Source: DASXRC01 sp036506495
GTDB taxonomy: Bacteria; Actinomycetota; Actinomycetes; Mycobacteriales; Micromonosporaceae
Length of the DNA stretch: 6,694 nucleotides
Reading direction: 5' to 3'
NCBI GenBank assembly: GCA_036506495.1
Contig: DASXRQ010000207.1
Coordinates: 1-6,694, forward strand
Part shown: in pieces, positions 1 to 6,694 of the stretch
Position numbering within the stretch: position 1 is the first letter of the stretch
Layout: each line of letters begins with the position of its first letter
Program-made: the position numbers and the translations under genes
The notes under the pieces: generated by a model
What the model saw: the letters and a program-made list of their open reading frames with translations, nothing else
Database searches by the model: none
Told to the model about the DNA's origin: nothing

Positions 1-830
1 TGGCCGACTGCACCGCGCACGGCTGGACGCCGGCCGTCCTCGCGTGCGGGAACGCGGGCGGTCGGGCATACCGGCGCAGCGGACTGGACGTGATCGAGCT
101 GGGCGACGAGGCCATCATCGACGTCGCGGCGTTCTCGCTCGAGGGCCGGCCGATGCGCGGGGTCCGGCAGGCCGTCAACCGGATGCGGCGGGCCGGCTAC
201 GCCTGCGAGGTGGTCCGGCAGCGAGACCTGTCGCCGGCCACGCTCGCCGAGGCGATCCACGCCGCCGACGCCTTCCGCGACGGCCCGATCGAACGCGGGT
301 TCTCCATGGCGCTGTCTCGCTTCGGCGACCCGCTCGACGCCGATTGCCTGCTGGTGCGATGCCGCGACCGCGACGGGCGGCTGCGTGGCCTGCTGCAGTT
401 CGTGCCGTGGGGAGCGGACGGGCTCTCGCTCGACCTCATGCGTGGCGACCGCTCGGCCGACAACGGGCTGACCGAGTTCATGGTGGTCAGTGCCATCGAG
501 GCGGCGCCCGGCCTGGGCGTACGCCGGGTCTCGCTCAACTTCGCGGTGTTGCGGTCGGTCTTCGCCCGCGCCGAGGAGCTCGGCGCCGGCCCGGTGCTGC
601 GGATCTGGCACCGCCTGCTGCGGGCCGCGTCCCGGCTGTGGCAGATCGAGTCGCTGTACCGGGCCAACGCCAAGTACCAACCGGCGTGGCAGCCGCGTTA
701 CCTGTGCTTCCCGACCGCGCGCGACCTGCCCCGCATCGCGGTGGCGGTGCTCAGCGCCGAGGCGTTCCTGACCTTCGGGCGGCGCGGCCCGGCGAGCGCC
801 ACCCCGGCCACGGCGACGGTGACCGCGTGA
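1..830 (+). CDS. Phosphatidylglycerol aminoacyltransferase domain protein (MprF/LysX-type, DUF2156), C-terminal part
   Basis: The reading frame is open from base 3 with no true start in the window, so the 5' end is missing; the GTG at 90 lies inside conserved sequence and is not the start. The 275 visible residues match the catalytic domain that moves an amino acid from aminoacyl-tRNA to phosphatidylglycerol at the inner membrane face. Seen: LGDEAIIDVAAFSLEG at about 33-48, DLMRGDRSADNGLTEFMV at 144-161, RRVSLNFAVLRSVF at 174-187, and SLYRANAKYQPAWQPRYLCF at 217-236, all in the order found in MprF and mycobacterial LysX. The protein stops soon after this domain, so it has no C-terminal lysyl-tRNA synthetase fusion like that of mycobacterial LysX. 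Whether an N-terminal flippase or membrane domain exists cannot be seen. The amino acid used (Lys, Ala, Arg or other) cannot be read from this part. Its stop overlaps the next gene by four bases. Confidence 0.87.
   Translation, partial: ADCTAHGWTPAVLACGNAGGRAYRRSGLDVIELGDEAIIDVAAFSLEGRPMRGVRQAVNRMRRAGYACEVVRQRDLSPATLAEAIHAADAFRDGPIERGFSMALSRFGDPLDADCLLVRCRDRDGRLRGLLQFVPWGADGLSLDLMRGDRSADNGLTEFMVVSAIEAAPGLGVRRVSLNFAVLRSVFARAEELGAGPVLRIWHRLLRAASRLWQIESLYRANAKYQPAWQPRYLCFPTARDLPRIAVAVLSAEAFLTFGRRGPASATPATATVTA
827..830 (+). other. GTGA stop/start overlap
   Basis: The GTG start of the pseudo-esterase gene overlaps the TGA stop of the aminoacyltransferase gene. No good Shine-Dalgarno sequence precedes it, so translation probably depends on ribosomes finishing the upstream gene. 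This supports a coupled pair with fixed ratio. Confidence 0.8.
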
Positions 831-1741
831 GTCTCACGGGCGTACCGCTGATTGTCGTGGCCGTGCTGGTCACGACCCTGACCATCGCCGCGACCTGGTG
901 GCTCTGGTCGCGGTACGGGCGGTGGCGGCTGGTCAGCCGCGTGGTAGGGGTCCTGCTGGCCGAGACGCTGACGGTGTTCACGGTGGGCCTGGTGGTGAAC
1001 CGGGTGGAGCAGTTCTACCCGTCCTGGCAGGCGCTCGCGGGCAACACCGGCACGACGGTGGTCGCCGCGGCCGGACATGCGGGCCGCATCGACGGCATGG
1101 TGCACGGTCACGGCGCGGCTGCGCTGCCCTGGCGGCCGGCCTCCCTCTCCGCCTGGCGGCTGGTCGCCACGCCGGTCGTGGTCGTGCCGTCCGGGTACCT
1201 CGCTCGGCGCTCGGTGACGTTCCCCGCCGTGTTGTCGCTCGTCGATGCCGGCCGGGACGGCGCCGCGGCGGTCCGCGCGGCGAAGCGCGTCGCCACCGTC
1301 AGCGTCGTCGTGGCGCCGTCGGCCGGCACGACCGCCGCGGCGTTGGCGACGCTGCCCGCGAGCCTCGACGAGGACGTCCGCACCATGACCCACGGCTGGG
1401 CGATCGTCGCGACCGCGCGGCAGGCAGCACTCGCCGTGCGGCTCATCCGGTCCACGCCATCCAGGTTCGGCGCGCTGGTCCTGGTCGAGGACTCGGCCAC
1501 GGCCCGGCCACCCCACGACCGTCCCGGCGGCGAGGTTGCGGTCGCCGTCGTCCGTCCCGCCCCACGGCATGGCATCAAGGCGCCGGGGGTACCGCCCGGG
1601 ACGGCCGCGTTGACCGGCAGCGGATCGCGGGCATGGACCACGGCGGTGGAGTGGGCGGCCGGGGAGTGCCCTCCGCCGCTGGCCGCGCCGGTACAGCTGC
1701 CGCCCACGTATGTGGCGGCCGGAAAGCCGAGGCGGCCATGA
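827..1741 (+). CDS. Membrane-anchored esterase-like protein lacking the catalytic serine (probable pseudoenzyme)
   Basis: The 304-residue protein starts at the GTG overlapping the upstream stop (GTGA, 827-830). The same frame is open further upstream but there gives only arginine-rich shadow sequence. Hydrophobic stretches at about 6-27 and 39-57 flank an arginine-rich loop (28-38), so by the positive-inside rule both ends face outward. NRVEQFYPSW (58-67) after the second helix matches NRMTEAYPSW (55-64) of the next gene. PSGY...FP (121-133) and LDEDV (180-184) also line up with PPGY...FP and LTEDV there. Where the neighbour has GYSAGG, this protein has ATARQA (195-200), so the serine is replaced by alanine, and no C-terminal histidine motif like HGGHSD is seen. 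I infer a duplicated, inactivated hydrolase that may act as partner or regulator. It could instead be a divergent membrane protein with a different activity. The frame is intact with good coding character, so it is not a pseudogene by decay. Confidence 0.8.
   Translation: MSLTGVPLIVVAVLVTTLTIAATWWLWSRYGRWRLVSRVVGVLLAETLTVFTVGLVVNRVEQFYPSWQALAGNTGTTVVAAAGHAGRIDGMVHGHGAAALPWRPASLSAWRLVATPVVVVPSGYLARRSVTFPAVLSLVDAGRDGAAAVRAAKRVATVSVVVAPSAGTTAAALATLPASLDEDVRTMTHGWAIVATARQAALAVRLIRSTPSRFGALVLVEDSATARPPHDRPGGEVAVAVVRPAPRHGIKAPGVPPGTAALTGSGSRAWTTAVEWAAGECPPPLAAPVQLPPTYVAAGKPRRP
1729..1741 (+). promoter_or_regulatory. Ribosome binding site and ATGA overlap of the esterase gene
   Basis: GAGG at 1729-1732 lies five bases before the ATG at 1738, which itself shares the ATGA with the TGA stop of the upstream gene. 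The site fixes the start of the esterase and indicates translational coupling with some independent initiation. Confidence 0.7.
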
Positions 1742-2778
1742 CGCTTGACGGTACGGGAATCGTCGTGCTGGGTGCCGTGGCCGTGGCCGGCACCGCGGTC
1801 CTGCTCGCGGTCTTGTGGGACCGGGTCGGCCCCCTCTCGAGGGCCGGGATCGCCGCCGGGTCCGTGCTGAGTGTGGCGATGACCGCCGGCCTGCAGCTGA
1901 ACCGGATGACCGAGGCCTACCCGAGCTGGGACACCCTGCCCGGCGTGCACGCGGCCGGAGCGTCGGAGCCGCGTTCGCCGACCGTCGCCGCGATCACGCC
2001 GCTCCCGGCCAAGTCCGGCGGCAGTACCGTCCTCAGCGTCCGGGTCGCCGGCAAGGCCAGCGGACTGACCCTGCCCATGTACGTCTATCTGCCACCCGGC
2101 TACGACCGGGACCCGCGCGAACGGTTCCCCGTGCTGGAGGCGGCGCACGGCTATCCCGGTTCGCCCCGGACCTGGTTCCGCCGGCTGGACGCGCAGAGCT
2201 ACCTGGACCGGGAGATCGCCGCCGGGCGGATGGCGCCGACCGTGGTGCTGTTCCCGTACCAGACGCCCAAGCAGCTGCTGGACACCGAATGCACCAACCT
2301 CGCCAACGGGCCGCAGGCGGAGACGTTCCTGACCGAGGACGTGCCCGCGTACGCGAGGGCCTACCTCCGGGTCCGGACCGACCGTGCCGGCTGGGGCTTG
2401 ATCGGTTACTCCGCGGGCGGCTACTGCGCGACAAACCTGCTGCTGCGCCACCCCGGCCAATACGCCGCGGCTGCCAGCCTCTCCGGCTTCGACCAGCCCG
2501 GCATCAAGGTCGGCGACGGCACCGAGAACACCGCCAACAACGACTCCTGGCGGCTCACCCACCTCCCGCAGCCGGCGGTCGCGCTGTATCTCGCCTGGGC
2601 GGCCGACGACACCCCGACGCGGCGGGCGTCGCTGCGGCTCGCCAGGCTCGCCCGCGCGCCGCTCGCGGTGACCACCGCGGTGCTCGCGCACGGGGGGCAC
2701 AGCGACGCGGCCTGGCAGGAGATGGAGGCGCCGGCCTTCGACTGGCTCTCCGACAACCTTGCCCGGCCGGCCGGATGA
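1738..2778 (+). CDS. Membrane-anchored alpha/beta-hydrolase, esterase D/antigen 85-like (candidate aminoacyl-lipid hydrolase)
   Basis: The 346-residue protein begins at the ATG inside the ATGA overlap with the upstream gene; GAGG at 1729-1732 is a suitable ribosome binding site. Two hydrophobic helices at about 8-27 and 36-53 form an N-terminal hairpin, followed by a catalytic domain predicted to be extracytoplasmic. The domain has the esterase pattern: YVYLPPGYD (115-123), FPVLEAAHG with a probable oxyanion-hole region (130-138), LTEDVPAYARAY (198-209), GYSAGG with nucleophile Ser225 (223-228), a candidate acid at Asp290/Asp291 in WAADD, and HGGHSDAAW with probable His321 (318-326). The fold resembles the putative esterase family that includes esterase D, Fes and antigen 85. 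Next to a lipid aminoacyltransferase, a likely role is removing amino acids from aminoacyl-phosphatidylglycerol, as AhyD and PA0919 do elsewhere; this is inference from context. Another ester, such as a cell-wall or peptide ester, is possible. Confidence 0.92.
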   Translation: MTLDGTGIVVLGAVAVAGTAVLLAVLWDRVGPLSRAGIAAGSVLSVAMTAGLQLNRMTEAYPSWDTLPGVHAAGASEPRSPTVAAITPLPAKSGGSTVLSVRVAGKASGLTLPMYVYLPPGYDRDPRERFPVLEAAHGYPGSPRTWFRRLDAQSYLDREIAAGRMAPTVVLFPYQTPKQLLDTECTNLANGPQAETFLTEDVPAYARAYLRVRTDRAGWGLIGYSAGGYCATNLLLRHPGQYAAAASLSGFDQPGIKVGDGTENTANNDSWRLTHLPQPAVALYLAWAADDTPTRRASLRLARLARAPLAVTTAVLAHGGHSDAAWQEMEAPAFDWLSDNLARPAG

Positions 2779-2810
2779 GACGGTTCGCGCCGCTGCTGGC
2801 ACAAGAGCGC

Positions 2811-2821
2811 AGGATTTCCTT

Positions 2822-2824
<3 letters not shown>
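2811..2824 (+). promoter_or_regulatory. Ribosome binding site deciding the oxoprolinase GTG start
   Basis: AGGA at 2811-2814 is seven bases ahead of the GTG at 2822. The family's conserved N-terminus (IDRGGTFTD) begins only nine residues later, which fits this start. The 43-base gap after the esterase stop shows no clear hairpin or promoter, so read-through from the upstream genes is likely. Confidence 0.7.
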
Positions 2825-6436
<3,612 letters not shown>

Positions 6437-6460
6437 CCGCGGACTTCGATCTTCGCCGTG

Positions 6461-6694
6461 CTACCTCGGGGCTGACCGCTGCCGCCCGTACGCGATGGCG
6501 CAGGCGGCCGCGGCGACCAGCGCGACGCCTCCCGCGGACAGGTTCGCACCGATCATGCCGGTATCGCCGAACGCGACCTGCATGAGGCCGATCCCGGTGA
6601 GCCCGGCCCCGGCCACGCCGAACAGCGCGGCCATCGGCAACGCGACCGCACCGCGCGGCGGTCGCCATCCCTCGCTCCCCAGCGGGGTGTTCCG
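6461..6694 (-). CDS. Membrane protein of unknown function, C-terminal part
   Basis: The minus-strand frame is open from the window edge to a TAG at 6461-6463, giving 77 residues; the start probably lies outside the window. The sequence is typical of an integral membrane protein. A hydrophobic segment runs from about residue 18 to 41 (ALPMAALFGVAGAGLTGIGL and on), a short polar turn follows (FGDTGMIGAN, 42-51), and a second segment spans about 52-69 (LSAGGVALVAAAACAIAYG). It ends in a basic tail, GRQRSAPR. The reading that overlaps it in another minus-strand frame is arginine-rich and looks like a shadow. A short protein starting at the internal ATG (residue 21) is possible, but the frame stays open upstream. 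I do not recognise a family. It converges with the oxoprolinase gene, 24 bases apart, with no clear shared terminator. Confidence 0.62.
   Translation of the reverse strand, partial: RNTPLGSEGWRPPRGAVALPMAALFGVAGAGLTGIGLMQVAFGDTGMIGANLSAGGVALVAAAACAIAYGRQRSAPR

Noticed and set aside
44..826. Upstream extension of the pseudo-esterase reading frame
   Set aside because: It is an arginine/proline-rich translation lying out of frame over the well-conserved aminoacyltransferase; the hydrophobic N-terminus begins at the GTG at 827.
898..1737. Upstream extension of the esterase reading frame
   Set aside because: It reads as glycine/arginine-rich shadow sequence over the membrane hairpin gene; the ATG at 1738 has a ribosome binding site and directly precedes the first helix.
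1108..2802. Long open frame on the minus strand opposite the two esterase-like genes
   Set aside because: Long antisense frames are expected in very GC-rich coding DNA; the translation is rich in Arg, Gly and Pro with no recognisable motif.

Overview
The window is very GC-rich with strong third-position G/C bias. Two of its genes start with GTG, and genes overlap by four bases at stop/start junctions. This points to a high-GC actinomycete chromosome; the exact genus cannot be told from the sequence. No rRNA, tRNA, CRISPR array, insertion sequence or obvious horizontally acquired segment is visible.

Layout: (1) 1-830, plus strand, is the C-terminal part of a phosphatidylglycerol aminoacyltransferase of the MprF/LysX (DUF2156) type, with its 5' end outside the window. 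(2) 827-1741 encodes a membrane-anchored protein with a two-helix N-terminal hairpin. It looks like a degenerate relative of the following esterase and lacks the catalytic serine motif. (3) 1738-2778 encodes an intact membrane-anchored alpha/beta-hydrolase of the esterase D/antigen 85 type, with a GYSAGG nucleophile elbow and candidate acid and histidine. (4) 2822-6436 encodes a single-chain ATP-dependent 5-oxoprolinase with fused HyuA and HyuB halves. (5) 6461-6694, minus strand, is the 3' end of a small or partial membrane protein of unknown function, converging on the oxoprolinase with a 24-base gap.

Genes 1-3 are joined by GTGA and ATGA overlaps and are almost certainly translated together. 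The first would attach an amino acid to a membrane lipid. The third is predicted to place a serine esterase outside the membrane, where it could remove that amino acid, as known for aminoacyl-PG hydrolases in other bacteria. The middle gene appears to be a catalytically dead paralogue of the esterase, so the set may be a lipid aminoacylation/deacylation module with a pseudoenzyme partner. This is the most interesting part of the window. The oxoprolinase follows 43 bases later with its own ribosome binding site. It may share the transcript but looks like a separate housekeeping function (glutamate recovery from 5-oxoproline).
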